Assembly: GCA_021820805.1 (NCBI GenBank)
Contig: JAKADF010000044.1
Location: 1-12,412 of the forward strand
From: Bacillota bacterium
GTDB lineage: Bacteria > Bacillota > Bacilli > Alicyclobacillales > Alicyclobacillaceae
DNA: 12,412 nt
Direction: 5' to 3'
Shown here: positions 1 to 6,770 of the stretch, piece after piece
Layout of the letters: the number at the start of each line of letters is the position of its first letter
Position numbering within the stretch: position 1 is the stretch's first letter
Translations under genes and position numbers: made by a program
The notes under the pieces: model-generated
Seen by the model: the letters and a program-made list of their open reading frames with translations, nothing else
What the model was told of the DNA's origin: nothing
Database searches by the model: none

Positions 1-162
1 GAAACACTGCGAGCGAACGGACTTTGCGTATTTGATGAAGTGTATGACATCTCTGCACGCCTTGTTGCGAATCGTTCGAGTTATCGCTTAAAGCAGCATG
101 TAATTTCCGAATTTGTTTCGGCACTCGAATCGGCTTGTATACAGAATGGAGGGCAAAAGTGA
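1..162 (+). CDS. hisG: ATP phosphoribosyltransferase, C-terminal end (partial)
   Basis: The window opens inside this gene; the last 53 codons are visible and end in TGA. The enzyme joins ATP and PRPP in the first step of histidine synthesis. The visible part matches the end of the HisG catalytic domain: ETLRANGL, then ISARLVANRSSYRLK, then a final helix. The protein stops soon after this helix, with no room for the roughly 80-residue C-terminal regulatory domain of long-form HisG, so this is the short form. Short-form HisG normally needs the HisZ subunit, so hisZ should lie upstream or elsewhere (inference). The stop codon overlaps the hisD start by 4 bases. The identification rests on the tail and on the his genes that follow. 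Confidence 0.9.
   Translation, partial: ETLRANGLCVFDEVYDISARLVANRSSYRLKQHVISEFVSALESACIQNGGQK
148..153 (+). promoter_or_regulatory. Ribosome binding site that decides the hisD start
   Basis: GGAGGG lies 5 bases before GTG at 159. This favours GTG 159 as the hisD start over the in-frame TTG at 135, which has no such site and would overlap hisG by 28 bases. The GTGA at 159-162 is a stop/start overlap with hisG. Confidence 0.75.
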
Positions 163-1460
163 TATCCATATATGAAGGGTCAGCAAATTCATTTACTTGG
201 AATCGGATGCAGCAGCATGCGAAAGAAGCTTTGCAAAATGTGCAAGGTATTGTGTCTGCAGTGAAAACTGAACGGGATGCGGCTTTACGGAAGTTCACGG
301 CAGAATTTGACGCGTGTGAAGCTGCTAAGCAGCCTGATTTTGACTTGTTAGTCGACAAGCAAGAACTGAAAAATGCTTGGGACAATTTATCGGACGAATT
401 TAAAGATGCGCTTACAGCCGCTGCAAATCGAATTCGAACGTTTCATGAGGCGCTAAGGCCAAAAGATATCGAGGTAAAAGGTGAACTAGGTGAACGAATG
501 GGTCTAGTCTGGCGTCCGCTCTCTCGTGTTGGTGTATATGCGCCAGGCGGCCGCGGAGCATATCCGTCCACTGTCTTAATGGATGTAATACCGGCACAGG
601 TAGCAGGCGTAGGCGAGATTGCCCTGGTCTCACCTCCTGCACACGGAGAAAGTATGCCACATCCTTACGTATTAGCAGCAGCGTATCTGACAGGGATTAA
701 TGAAGTATACCGTGTAGGTGGAGCGCATGCGATAGCAGCGCTGGCGTACGGAACCGAGACAATTTCAAAAGTAGACAAAATTGTCGGCCCAGGCAATCTT
801 TATGTTGCACTGGCTAAGCGAACAGTTATGGGAGACGTTGGTATTGACAGCATTGCAGGGCCAACTGAAGTGTTTATTGTTGCTGATGATGGTGCAGATC
901 CAGCATATGTAGCCGCCGATATGCTGGCACAAGCCGAACACGACGTAGAGGCTGGAGCTGTGTGTATCAGCACCTCGAAAGATTTGCTTGTGCAAGTGAA
1001 AGAAGAACTAAGAGCACAGCTTCTAAGTTTGCCAAGATGTGCAATTGCAGAAGCAGCGCTTGAACGCTGGGGTGCACTCTTACTTGCTGACTCGTTAGAT
1101 GAAGCAATTTCTGTGGTGAACCAAAGCGCTCCAGAGCATGTGGAACTACTTTTATCAGATGCAACCGAAAGGCTTTGCCAAATTCAAAATGCTGGCGCAG
1201 TATTTCTAGGTTATCAGACACCAGAACCAGTTGGCGATTATTATGCAGGCACCAACCATGTTCTTCCGACTCATGGCAGTGCAAGGTACGCTTCTGGACT
1301 TGGTGTTCATGATTTCTTAAGACGAATGGAATATGTGGAATATACGGAGCAAACTATCCGTTCTCATACAGAACATATCGTGAGTTTGGCTCGAAGTGAG
1401 TCTCTTGAAGGGCATGCAAGAGCCGTTTTAGTCAGACAGAAGAGTTCAAATTTAAAATGA
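159..1460 (+). CDS. hisD: Histidinol dehydrogenase
   Basis: This cytoplasmic zinc enzyme oxidises L-histidinol to L-histidine in two NAD-dependent steps, the last reactions of the pathway. The protein is 433 residues from GTG 159, close to the usual 425-435. Family landmarks are present: VYAPGGRGAYPSTVLMD (127-142), VGPGNLYVALAKR (209-221), and GIDSIAGPTE (228-237). The expected zinc ligands Q258, H261, D360 and H419 and the catalytic pair E326-H327 (in SAPEHVE) are all visible, and their positions agree with E. coli HisD numbering to within one residue. The gene overlaps hisG by 4 bases and ends 3 bases before the annotated hisB start. A longer reading from TTG 135 adds eight residues but lacks a ribosome binding site. 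Confidence 0.97.
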   Translation: MISIYEGSANSFTWNRMQQHAKEALQNVQGIVSAVKTERDAALRKFTAEFDACEAAKQPDFDLLVDKQELKNAWDNLSDEFKDALTAAANRIRTFHEALRPKDIEVKGELGERMGLVWRPLSRVGVYAPGGRGAYPSTVLMDVIPAQVAGVGEIALVSPPAHGESMPHPYVLAAAYLTGINEVYRVGGAHAIAALAYGTETISKVDKIVGPGNLYVALAKRTVMGDVGIDSIAGPTEVFIVADDGADPAYVAADMLAQAEHDVEAGAVCISTSKDLLVQVKEELRAQLLSLPRCAIAEAALERWGALLLADSLDEAISVVNQSAPEHVELLLSDATERLCQIQNAGAVFLGYQTPEPVGDYYAGTNHVLPTHGSARYASGLGVHDFLRRMEYVEYTEQTIRSHTEHIVSLARSESLEGHARAVLVRQKSSNLK

Positions 1461-1463
1461 TAG

Positions 1464-2087
1464 ATGAAAGCGGTGGAATTGTCAGTGAGTGAACAAATAA
1501 AGCCAACTTTTCAGGCGCAGGTAGAACGTGAAACGGGTGAGACATCCGTTTCATTAAAATTGGACTTACACGGCACGGGTAAAGCTGCGCTTGACTTCCC
1601 AGTTCCGTTTTTACGTCATATGCTCCATTTGTTTACGGTGCACGGTGGCTTTGATTTAGAAATATCTGCAACAGGTGACGTGGATGTAGACGATCACCAT
1701 CTTGTTGAGGACATCGGTTTATCGCTTGGGAGAGCTGTATACATTGCGCTGGGGAATAAAGCAGGTATACGCCGTTATGGGGAGCGTCATACTCCAATGG
1801 ATGAAACACTTGCCAGATCTGTTATTGACATTTCCGGCAGACCAGCATTTGTACTCATCGGGGATATATCTGATTCACGTATTGGAACATTTCCGACGGA
1901 GCTCGTTCGCGAATTTTTTAAGTCATTTGCGAATGAGGCAAGACTCGCATTACATCTGGCTATTTTATACGGCGAAAACAGTCACCATATGGTTGAAGCG
2001 TTGTTTAAAGCGACAGGTGCTGCACTCAAAGAAGCTGTAACCGAAAATGGTGTACAAGTACTCAGCACAAAGGGAGTGCTGGAATGA
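1464..2087 (+). CDS. hisB: Imidazoleglycerol-phosphate dehydratase
   Basis: This manganese enzyme dehydrates imidazole glycerol phosphate to imidazole acetol phosphate. As written it has 207 residues, against about 195 for the monofunctional family. Conserved blocks are FLRHMLHLFTVHG (49-61), DDHHLVEDIG (76-85), RYGERHTPMDETLARSVID (104-122) and GENSHHMVEALFKA (170-183); the two HH pairs (78-79 and 174-175) are the expected metal ligands. There is no histidinol-phosphatase domain, so that step is coded elsewhere, as in Bacillus. The start is uncertain: ATG 1464 has no clear ribosome binding site, whereas GTG 1485 has GGTGGA seven bases before it and would give a 200-residue protein. The stop overlaps the hisH start (ATGA). 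Confidence 0.95.
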   Translation: MKAVELSVSEQIKPTFQAQVERETGETSVSLKLDLHGTGKAALDFPVPFLRHMLHLFTVHGGFDLEISATGDVDVDDHHLVEDIGLSLGRAVYIALGNKAGIRRYGERHTPMDETLARSVIDISGRPAFVLIGDISDSRIGTFPTELVREFFKSFANEARLALHLAILYGENSHHMVEALFKATGAALKEAVTENGVQVLSTKGVLE

Positions 2088-2746
2088 TTGTAATTCTGGA
2101 TTTAGGCATTGGAAACCTTTCGAGTGTGCAAAGTGGGCTGCAAAGAGCGGGTTCTGACTCTGCTCTGATATCACAAAGCACTGAATGGGATGAACTTACA
2201 GCAAAGCGTAATGATATCAAAGGTGTAATTCTGCCTGGAGTCGGGGCTTTCGGTGATGCTATGTTTCAGCTTCGAGCTGCTGGGCTTCTAAGTGTGGTTC
2301 GAAAAGTTGCTAAAGAAGGAAGACCTCTGTTTGGAATTTGTCTAGGTATGCAATTATTGTTTTCTCTTAGTGAAGAAAATGGGTCACACATGGGACTAGG
2401 CTTCTTACCAGGAAAAATTGTGCGGCTTCAAGTAGACGCAAAAGTTCCGCACATGGGTTGGAATGATTTGACGTATGTACAACCTCACCCATTATTACAT
2501 GGAATCGCACCAGGGGACTATGTATACTTTGTCCACTCGTATTATGCAGTGTTGCAGGAGGAAAAACATTTGCTTGCAGCATCCAAATATGCGGGAACGA
2601 CTGTGCCGGCAGTAATCGGTCGTGACATGATATTTGGTGTACAGTTCCATCCAGAGAAAAGCGGGCAAGTCGGCGAGAAAATCCTGCGTAATTTTGTCTC
2701 AATCTGCAACGACTGGCAGAAAGGTCAGGAAGCGGTGACATTATGA
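2084..2746 (+). CDS. hisH: Imidazole glycerol phosphate synthase, glutaminase subunit
   Basis: HisH is a class I glutamine amidotransferase. It hydrolyses glutamine and passes ammonia to HisF in the IGP synthase heterodimer. The protein has 220 residues, slightly longer than the usual 200-215. The oxyanion-strand motif LPGVGAFGD (50-58), nucleophile C86 in GICLGMQ, and H189 and E191 in QFHPEKS make a complete catalytic triad. PHMGWN (122-127) and FVHSYY (149-154) are typical HisH segments. ATGA overlaps with hisB upstream and hisA downstream suggest translational coupling, which would suit a subunit that must pair with HisF. Confidence 0.97.
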   Translation: MIVILDLGIGNLSSVQSGLQRAGSDSALISQSTEWDELTAKRNDIKGVILPGVGAFGDAMFQLRAAGLLSVVRKVAKEGRPLFGICLGMQLLFSLSEENGSHMGLGFLPGKIVRLQVDAKVPHMGWNDLTYVQPHPLLHGIAPGDYVYFVHSYYAVLQEEKHLLAASKYAGTTVPAVIGRDMIFGVQFHPEKSGQVGEKILRNFVSICNDWQKGQEAVTL

Positions 2747-3498
2747 CAACCGAGAATGAGTTTACATTATTTCCTGCAATTGATGTACTAAAAGGAAAAT
2801 GTGTTCGGCTTTTAAAAGGAGATTATGAGGCAAGTACAACGTATAGTGATTCACCTTTTGAAGTTGCGAATCAGTGGCTTCAAGCTGGCGCGAGCTGGCT
2901 CCATGTGGTAGACCTGGACGGCGCCAAAGCCGGGAATTCTGTTAATGAATCGGTAATTTCCGAGATTGTCGTTCGTGCTCATGAAGCTGGCGGAAAGATA
3001 CAAGTTGGTGGCGGGATCCGCTCGTATGAAGCGATAGACAGATGGCTTTCAATTGGTGTAACACGTGTAATTATCGGCACTGCCGTTTCAAATATTGAAT
3101 GGATGGAAGGCGCGGTATCCCGTTTCGGGCAGGATTCAATTGTTGCAGGTCTAGATGGGCGAGATGGAAAACTTGCTGTCTCGGGATGGACAGAACAAAC
3201 AGATATAACTTTAGAGGGGATTGGCACATCATTGTTTCAGAATGGTGTTCGCCATGCACTCGTTACAGATGTAAACAGAGATGGAACGCTGTCAGGTGCC
3301 AATCTTGAACTGGCAAAGCAAGTTCAAACTGCATCGGGCTTGTCAGTCATTGCATCAGGTGGAATTCGCAATTTAGAAGATGTCCTAAGGGCATTTAAGG
3401 AAGGGCTTGCAGGTGCCATTGTTGGCAGGTCACTTTATGATGGAACACTAAACCTTAAGGAAGCCATTTTGAGAATCAAGGAGGAAAAATCATGCTGA
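2743..3498 (+). CDS. hisA: ProFAR isomerase (phosphoribosylformimino-AICAR-phosphate isomerase)
   Basis: HisA carries out an Amadori rearrangement of ProFAR to PRFAR, the substrate of HisHF. It is a (beta-alpha)8 barrel of 251 residues; the family usually has 240-250. The first strand FPAIDV gives the expected catalytic acid D14, and VAGLDGR gives the second at D138. The phosphate-binding segments VGGGIRS (88-94) and IASGGIRN (203-210) and the loop [11 protein letters not shown] (175-185) are all standard. The N-terminus is about six residues longer than typical. The gene overlaps hisH by 4 bases and hisF by 7 bases. Nothing suggests a bifunctional PriA-type enzyme, although sequence reading alone cannot exclude side activity. 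Confidence 0.97.
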   Translation: MTTENEFTLFPAIDVLKGKCVRLLKGDYEASTTYSDSPFEVANQWLQAGASWLHVVDLDGAKAGNSVNESVISEIVVRAHEAGGKIQVGGGIRSYEAIDRWLSIGVTRVIIGTAVSNIEWMEGAVSRFGQDSIVAGLDGRDGKLAVSGWTEQTDITLEGIGTSLFQNGVRHALVTDVNRDGTLSGANLELAKQVQTASGLSVIASGGIRNLEDVLRAFKEGLAGAIVGRSLYDGTLNLKEAILRIKEEKSC

Positions 3499-4265
3499 CG
3501 AAACGAATCGTACCGTGTTTCGATGTCCTTGATGGTCGAGTGGTGAAACATGTTGGTTTTTTGGAAAACCGCCGCGATGCAGGAGATCCAGTAGAACTTG
3601 CGGCTAAGTACTCTGATGAGGGAGCAGATGAGTTAGTCCTGCTTGATATATCCGCATCGGAAGAAGGGCGGCTTGCAACGTATCGTGTTGTTGAAGAAGT
3701 TGCCTCGAAAATTAATATTCCCCTTACAGTGGGCGGGGGGGTTTCTTCCGTCGACGATGTTAGAGCTTTACTTTTAGCAGGAGCAGACAAGGTATCAATG
3801 AATACCGGGGCTGTCCGTAACCCGCAGCTAATCAAGGAAGCTGCAAGAAGGTTTGGCAGCCAATGTGTTGTGGTCGCGATAGATGCGAATTTAAATGAAA
3901 CAATGGGTGAATATGAAGTTATGATTAAAGGCGGAAAAGTTGGTACTGGGATGGATGTAATTGATTGGGCGAAACGGGTAGAGTCACTTGGTGCAGGAGA
4001 AATTCTGCTTACAAGTTTTCGCCAAGATGGGACGCGGGAAGGATTCGACGTTCTTCTTACAAAATCTGTATCTGATGCTGTCCATATACCGGTCATTGCG
4101 AGCGGCGGTGCTGGGAAAAAGGAACACTTTGCAAAAATCCTTACAGACGGGAACGCAGATGCGGCACTAGCTGCTAGTGTCTTCCACTTTGCCGAAACGT
4201 CAATCATGCAGGTGAAGGCACACCTAAGGCAAAGGGGGATTCCGGTGAGATGGATATCCGAGTAA
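3492..4265 (+). CDS. hisF: Imidazole glycerol phosphate synthase, cyclase subunit (unusual loop)
   Basis: HisF uses ammonia from HisH to convert PRFAR to imidazole glycerol phosphate and AICAR, the latter returning to purine synthesis. The barrel has 257 residues. A strong ribosome binding site, AAGGAGG at 3478-3484, lies 7 bases before the ATG. Catalytic acids D11 (CFDV) and D131 (AIDAN) are present, as are VGGGVSS (80-86), IASGGAG (202-208) and ALAASVFHF (225-233). The expected ammonia-gate residues R5, E47, K100 and E170 are also present. Odd features: the normally conserved SMDxDGT loop after strand 6 reads SFRQDGT (175-181), putting Arg in place of the family Asp; the usual G after VVK is H20; and CLDV is CFDV. 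The frame is intact and the operon complete, so the enzyme is probably active. Confidence 0.95.
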   Translation: MLTKRIVPCFDVLDGRVVKHVGFLENRRDAGDPVELAAKYSDEGADELVLLDISASEEGRLATYRVVEEVASKINIPLTVGGGVSSVDDVRALLLAGADKVSMNTGAVRNPQLIKEAARRFGSQCVVVAIDANLNETMGEYEVMIKGGKVGTGMDVIDWAKRVESLGAGEILLTSFRQDGTREGFDVLLTKSVSDAVHIPVIASGGAGKKEHFAKILTDGNADAALAASVFHFAETSIMQVKAHLRQRGIPVRWISE

Positions 4266-4996
4266 GCAAATCCCAAATCGAACTTGAGGCAGTAAGGTAT
4301 GATAAATCAACGGGGCTGGTTCCTGTTGTTGTACAGTCTGTTGAATCTGGGGAAGTCTTGATGGTTGCTTATGCGAATCGAGAAGCATTAAAACGAACGC
4401 TAGGAACAGGCGAGGCATGGTTTTGGAGTCGTTCCAGAGAAGAATATTGGCGAAAAGGGGCAACCTCTGGTAATACTCAAAAAGTTGTTGAAGTCCGTAT
4501 GGATTGTGACGGAGATACAATATTGTATTTAGTCAAGCCACAAGGCCCCGCTTGCCATACAGGCGAGATATCTTGTTTTTACCGTACAGTAACTCATTAT
4601 GATTCGTCGGCGAAAAATGTTGAGACAATGCCAAATGAGCCTGTAGAAAGAAAAGAGAGACAAGCTGTTGAATCCTGTTCGGATAGTGGAAGTTTTGATT
4701 GGGAAACCCTCACAAGGCTTTGGGATGTGATTGCGTGTCGAGATGTTGAACGTCCGAACGGATCGTATACAACCTATTTATTTGAGCATGGTGTTGATAA
4801 GATTGCTAAAAAGGTTGGGGAAGAAGCAACTGAAGTTATCATAGCTGCAAAAAATACTGCTTTCGCTCTCGAAAATAGTAATGTAGAATTGGCAAAAGAA
4901 AGCGCCGATTTATTATATCATTTACTTGCATTATGGAGGATTAGTAAAATATCCCCAAATGAGGTGCTGGCGATACTTCAAGAACGTGCAAAATAG
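4250..4996 (+). CDS. hisIE: Bifunctional phosphoribosyl-AMP cyclohydrolase / phosphoribosyl-ATP pyrophosphatase
   Basis: One 248-residue protein carries the second and third steps of the pathway. Residues 1 to about 115 form the HisI domain (PR-AMP cyclohydrolase), with MVAYAN (38-43), [13 protein letters not shown] (58-70), the magnesium/zinc motif DCDGD (85-89) and the cysteines of CHTGEISC (C102, C109), which with C86 make the expected zinc site. A poorly conserved linker of about 40 residues follows. Residues about 153-248 form the HisE domain (PR-ATP pyrophosphohydrolase), with [25 protein letters not shown] (171-195) and the acidic residues E191, E192, E217 and D220. Its start lies 16 bases inside hisF. 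The fused form is usual in Bacillus and in enterobacteria. Confidence 0.96.
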   Translation: MDIRVSKSQIELEAVRYDKSTGLVPVVVQSVESGEVLMVAYANREALKRTLGTGEAWFWSRSREEYWRKGATSGNTQKVVEVRMDCDGDTILYLVKPQGPACHTGEISCFYRTVTHYDSSAKNVETMPNEPVERKERQAVESCSDSGSFDWETLTRLWDVIACRDVERPNGSYTTYLFEHGVDKIAKKVGEEATEVIIAAKNTAFALENSNVELAKESADLLYHLLALWRISKISPNEVLAILQERAK

Positions 4997-5023
4997 TCAG
5001 AGTCACGAATTTCGGGAGGATGC

Positions 5024-5941
5024 ATGGGGAACAAAAGGCAAAGCGGGACTTACATCAGCATGCTTGTTGGTGTAAATCTGATATGGGCGGGAAGTTTTCC
5101 GGCCATGGCAATTGCAGTATCGGCTATGTCACCGCTTCTTATTACAGTCGTTCGGCTAGGTACTGGTGCACTTGTCCTATTTCCATTTTTGAAACGCGAG
5201 GGTTTTAAAAATTGGAATCTCCGTACAGTGCTTCTCTGCTTTATACTAGGTGCCGTAGGATTTACAGCTCCCATTACGCTTGAAACTTCTGGTCTCGCTG
5301 CATCAACACCGGCCATGGCTGCAATTGCAATTGCTATGGAACCACTCTTTACAGCTATTGCTGCTTCAATCATGTTGCACGAGAGATTAACGAGCCGCCG
5401 TATATTCGCATTTCTGCTGGCTCTGTTAGGTGCGTGGATTATTGCTGGTATGCCGCGTCCTGGTGCGCCGGGTTATTTTTGGGGAGATATACTTCTCTTG
5501 TTAGCGGTAATTTGTTATGCAATATATAATACATACTCATCTCTCTTGACGACGTTTCTTTCCCCGACCGCTAGTGCCGGAGCGACACTATTAGCGGGAT
5601 TTTTGACAAGTATTCCAGTTTGGGTAATCGCAGGTTCGCCAACACCATCAGATATGGACAGGGCGCAAACATCAGCACTTTTATATTTGTGTCTTGGTGC
5701 AACGGCTGCTGCATATTTATTATGGCAAGTGATATTAGACAGGTTTCAAGTTTCATTCGCAGCGTTGTTTCTATACTTGCAACCGATTTTTGGGGTTGTA
5801 TTGTCAGTCTTAATTATTGGCACACACCCGCCTACATATTTTTACGCAGGAAGTGTTATTATTCTTTTTGCAATTTTTATTGGACAGAAAACACAGAAGA
5901 TACGTGTACCCTCGAATGTAAAAGAGGGAGCTCAGATTTAA
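5024..5941 (+). CDS. EamA/DMT-superfamily permease
   Basis: This is a probable metabolite exporter of the drug/metabolite transporter superfamily, in the cytoplasmic membrane; its substrate is unknown. The 305-residue protein has about ten hydrophobic helices (near 12-32, 38-56, 67-87, 92-117, 125-143, 150-172, 182-203, 215-237, 243-265 and 271-288) arranged as two EamA repeats. The first repeat keeps the typical MEPLFTAI and HERLT elements (E106, E120). In the second, the matching glutamate after helix 9 is replaced by Thr (IIGTHPP, T267). The C-terminal tail is hydrophilic and basic. GGGAGG at 5014-5019 gives a rather short spacing of 4 bases to the ATG. The gene begins 27 bases after hisIE with no terminator between, so it is probably the last gene of the his operon; a role in histidine or intermediate efflux is only a guess. 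Confidence 0.88.
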   Translation: MGNKRQSGTYISMLVGVNLIWAGSFPAMAIAVSAMSPLLITVVRLGTGALVLFPFLKREGFKNWNLRTVLLCFILGAVGFTAPITLETSGLAASTPAMAAIAIAMEPLFTAIAASIMLHERLTSRRIFAFLLALLGAWIIAGMPRPGAPGYFWGDILLLLAVICYAIYNTYSSLLTTFLSPTASAGATLLAGFLTSIPVWVIAGSPTPSDMDRAQTSALLYLCLGATAAAYLLWQVILDRFQVSFAALFLYLQPIFGVVLSVLIIGTHPPTYFYAGSVIILFAIFIGQKTQKIRVPSNVKEGAQI

Positions 5942-5945
5942 GTGA

Positions 5946-5975
5946 TTGAAGATTAACGGTGTTTCGTGATAAACT
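5946..5975 (+). promoter_or_regulatory. Candidate sigma-A promoter for the TPP-riboswitch transcript
   Basis: TTGAAG (5946-5951) and an extended -10, TGA then TAAACT (5967-5975), are 18 bases apart. Transcription would begin near 5982, just before the antiterminator and aptamer sequences. Both hexamers match four of six consensus positions. It begins only 5 bases after the permease stop codon; with no terminator between, read-through from upstream is an alternative source of transcript. Confidence 0.4.
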
Positions 5976-5995
5976 ACTTGCAAAGTTAATATGGT

Positions 5996-6006
5996 GAAGA
6001 GGCGCT
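5996..6006 (+). promoter_or_regulatory. Putative antiterminator 5' strand of the TPP switch
   Basis: GAAGAGGCGCT here can pair with AGCACCTCTTT at 6101-6111: ten of eleven positions pair, with one C-A mismatch at 6003/6104 and one G-U pair. The segment includes the whole 5' strand of P1, and its partner is the 5' arm of the terminator. P1 plus terminator and this pairing therefore exclude each other, as expected of a switch. Inference from base pairing only. Confidence 0.65.
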
Positions 6007-6086
6007 AGGGGTGCCAGATTTGGCTGAGAAGCGAAGTGCTAACCCTTTCGAACTCGATCTGGGTAATACCAGCGGGAGGAAGTGCC
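6001..6086 (+). promoter_or_regulatory. TPP riboswitch aptamer (THI box)
   Basis: The conserved TPP-aptamer elements occur in order: GGGGTGCC (6008-6015), CTGAGAA (6024-6030), ACCCTTT (6042-6048), GATCTGGGTAATACCAGCG (6055-6073) and GGAGGAAG (6075-6082). Helix P1 closes the aptamer by pairing GGCGCT (6001-6006) with AGTGCC (6081-6086). AGGG/CCCT (6007-6010 with 6043-6046) forms P2, and CTGG/CCAG (6059-6062 with 6069-6072) closes the pyrophosphate-sensing arm. It lies directly before an intrinsic terminator and the thiamine-precursor transporter genes, so thiamine pyrophosphate should turn those genes off. This was recognised from the conserved bases, not from a covariance search. Confidence 0.96.
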
Positions 6087-6100
6087 AACGTGTAATCGAC

Positions 6101-6144
6101 AGCACCTCTTTTCCGTAGCTATTTTCGGAAAAAGGGTGCTTTTT
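6101..6144 (+). terminator. Riboswitch-controlled intrinsic terminator
   Basis: AGCACCTCTTTTCCG (6101-6115) pairs with CGGAAAAAGGGTGCT (6126-6140) across a 10-base loop. The stem has 15 positions with one mismatch and one G-U pair, and a run of five T (6140-6144) begins at its last base. It lies 14 bases after the aptamer and 59 bases before the ykoE start. It should form when TPP is bound. Confidence 0.93.
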
Positions 6145-6203
6145 CATTTGGCGCCTTTCTACACCATTATTCATTTTAAAAACAGGTGAGAGGATGGTCA
6201 AAG

Positions 6204-6770
6204 ATGTGGAAATTGCGTGATATTGTCGTTATGGTGATTCTATCTGTTGTATGTGGTGTAATATTTAGGTTTTGGGATGTGATCGCGCCATTTATCACTA
6301 TGACGTGGGTTCCAGGTCAAGGTTTGATTAATGGTCTATGGTGGATTGCTGCAGGGCTTATTCCTTATATAATTCGCAGGCCGGGAGCTGCGTTTATTGC
6401 GGAAGTGGTAGCCGCAATCATTGAGTTTGCACTGGCAGGTCCATATGGTGTTGGCGGTATTTATTCAGGTTTGATTCAAGGTGCTTTTGCAGAAGTTGCA
6501 TTTATGCTTTTTGCGTGGCGCAGATATAACACTCCTGTTTTAATGTTGTCTGGTATTTTGGCTGGAATTGGTTTTACGATTCAGTGGTATTTCATGTACG
6601 GCGGAAACAAATATTCCGTGCTGGTCGTATTGCTGTATGCACTCTTTACAGCCATCAGCGGTGCTGTTTTTGGAGGTCTCTTACCGAAGTGGATGGGCGA
6701 TGCGCTTAGTCGAACAGGTGTTGTCCGCAATTTTGAAATCGGGCGCAGTGCCCGCTCGGTAAGACAATGA
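6204..6770 (+). CDS. ykoE: YkoE-family substrate-binding membrane component of a thiamine-precursor ECF transporter
   Basis: YkoE-family proteins are the S (substrate-binding) components of energy-coupling-factor transporters thought to import hydroxymethylpyrimidine or related thiamine precursors. The 188-residue protein is mostly hydrophobic, with about six membrane segments (near 7-28, 40-57, 64-80, 84-105, 112-131 and 138-160). It has the family pattern INGLWWIAAGLIPYIIRRPGAA (42-63) followed by AEVVAAIIEFALAGPYG (66-82). I chose ATG 6204 because AGAGG lies upstream at 6189-6193; an in-frame GTG at 6186 would add six residues but has no binding site. The TPP riboswitch directly upstream supports a thiamine role. 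The stop overlaps the next start (ATGA), so the S component and its ATPase/coupling protein are translationally coupled. Confidence 0.88.
   Translation: MWKLRDIVVMVILSVVCGVIFRFWDVIAPFITMTWVPGQGLINGLWWIAAGLIPYIIRRPGAAFIAEVVAAIIEFALAGPYGVGGIYSGLIQGAFAEVAFMLFAWRRYNTPVLMLSGILAGIGFTIQWYFMYGGNKYSVLVVLLYALFTAISGAVFGGLLPKWMGDALSRTGVVRNFEIGRSARSVRQ

Noticed and set aside
2367..2741. A 124-codon - strand frame within hisH
   Set aside because: Antisense shadow of hisH with no recognisable protein features.
3735..3741. Run of seven G in hisF, a possible slippage site
   Set aside because: It encodes the conserved Gly-Gly-Gly phosphate-binding stretch and the frame continues correctly on both sides, so there is no sign of programmed or accidental frameshift.
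3476..4276. A 266-codon open frame on the - strand covering all of hisF
   Set aside because: It is exactly antisense to a clearly identified gene, its composition is rich in Ser, Pro and Thr as expected for a shadow frame, and no ribosome binding site or known family is visible.
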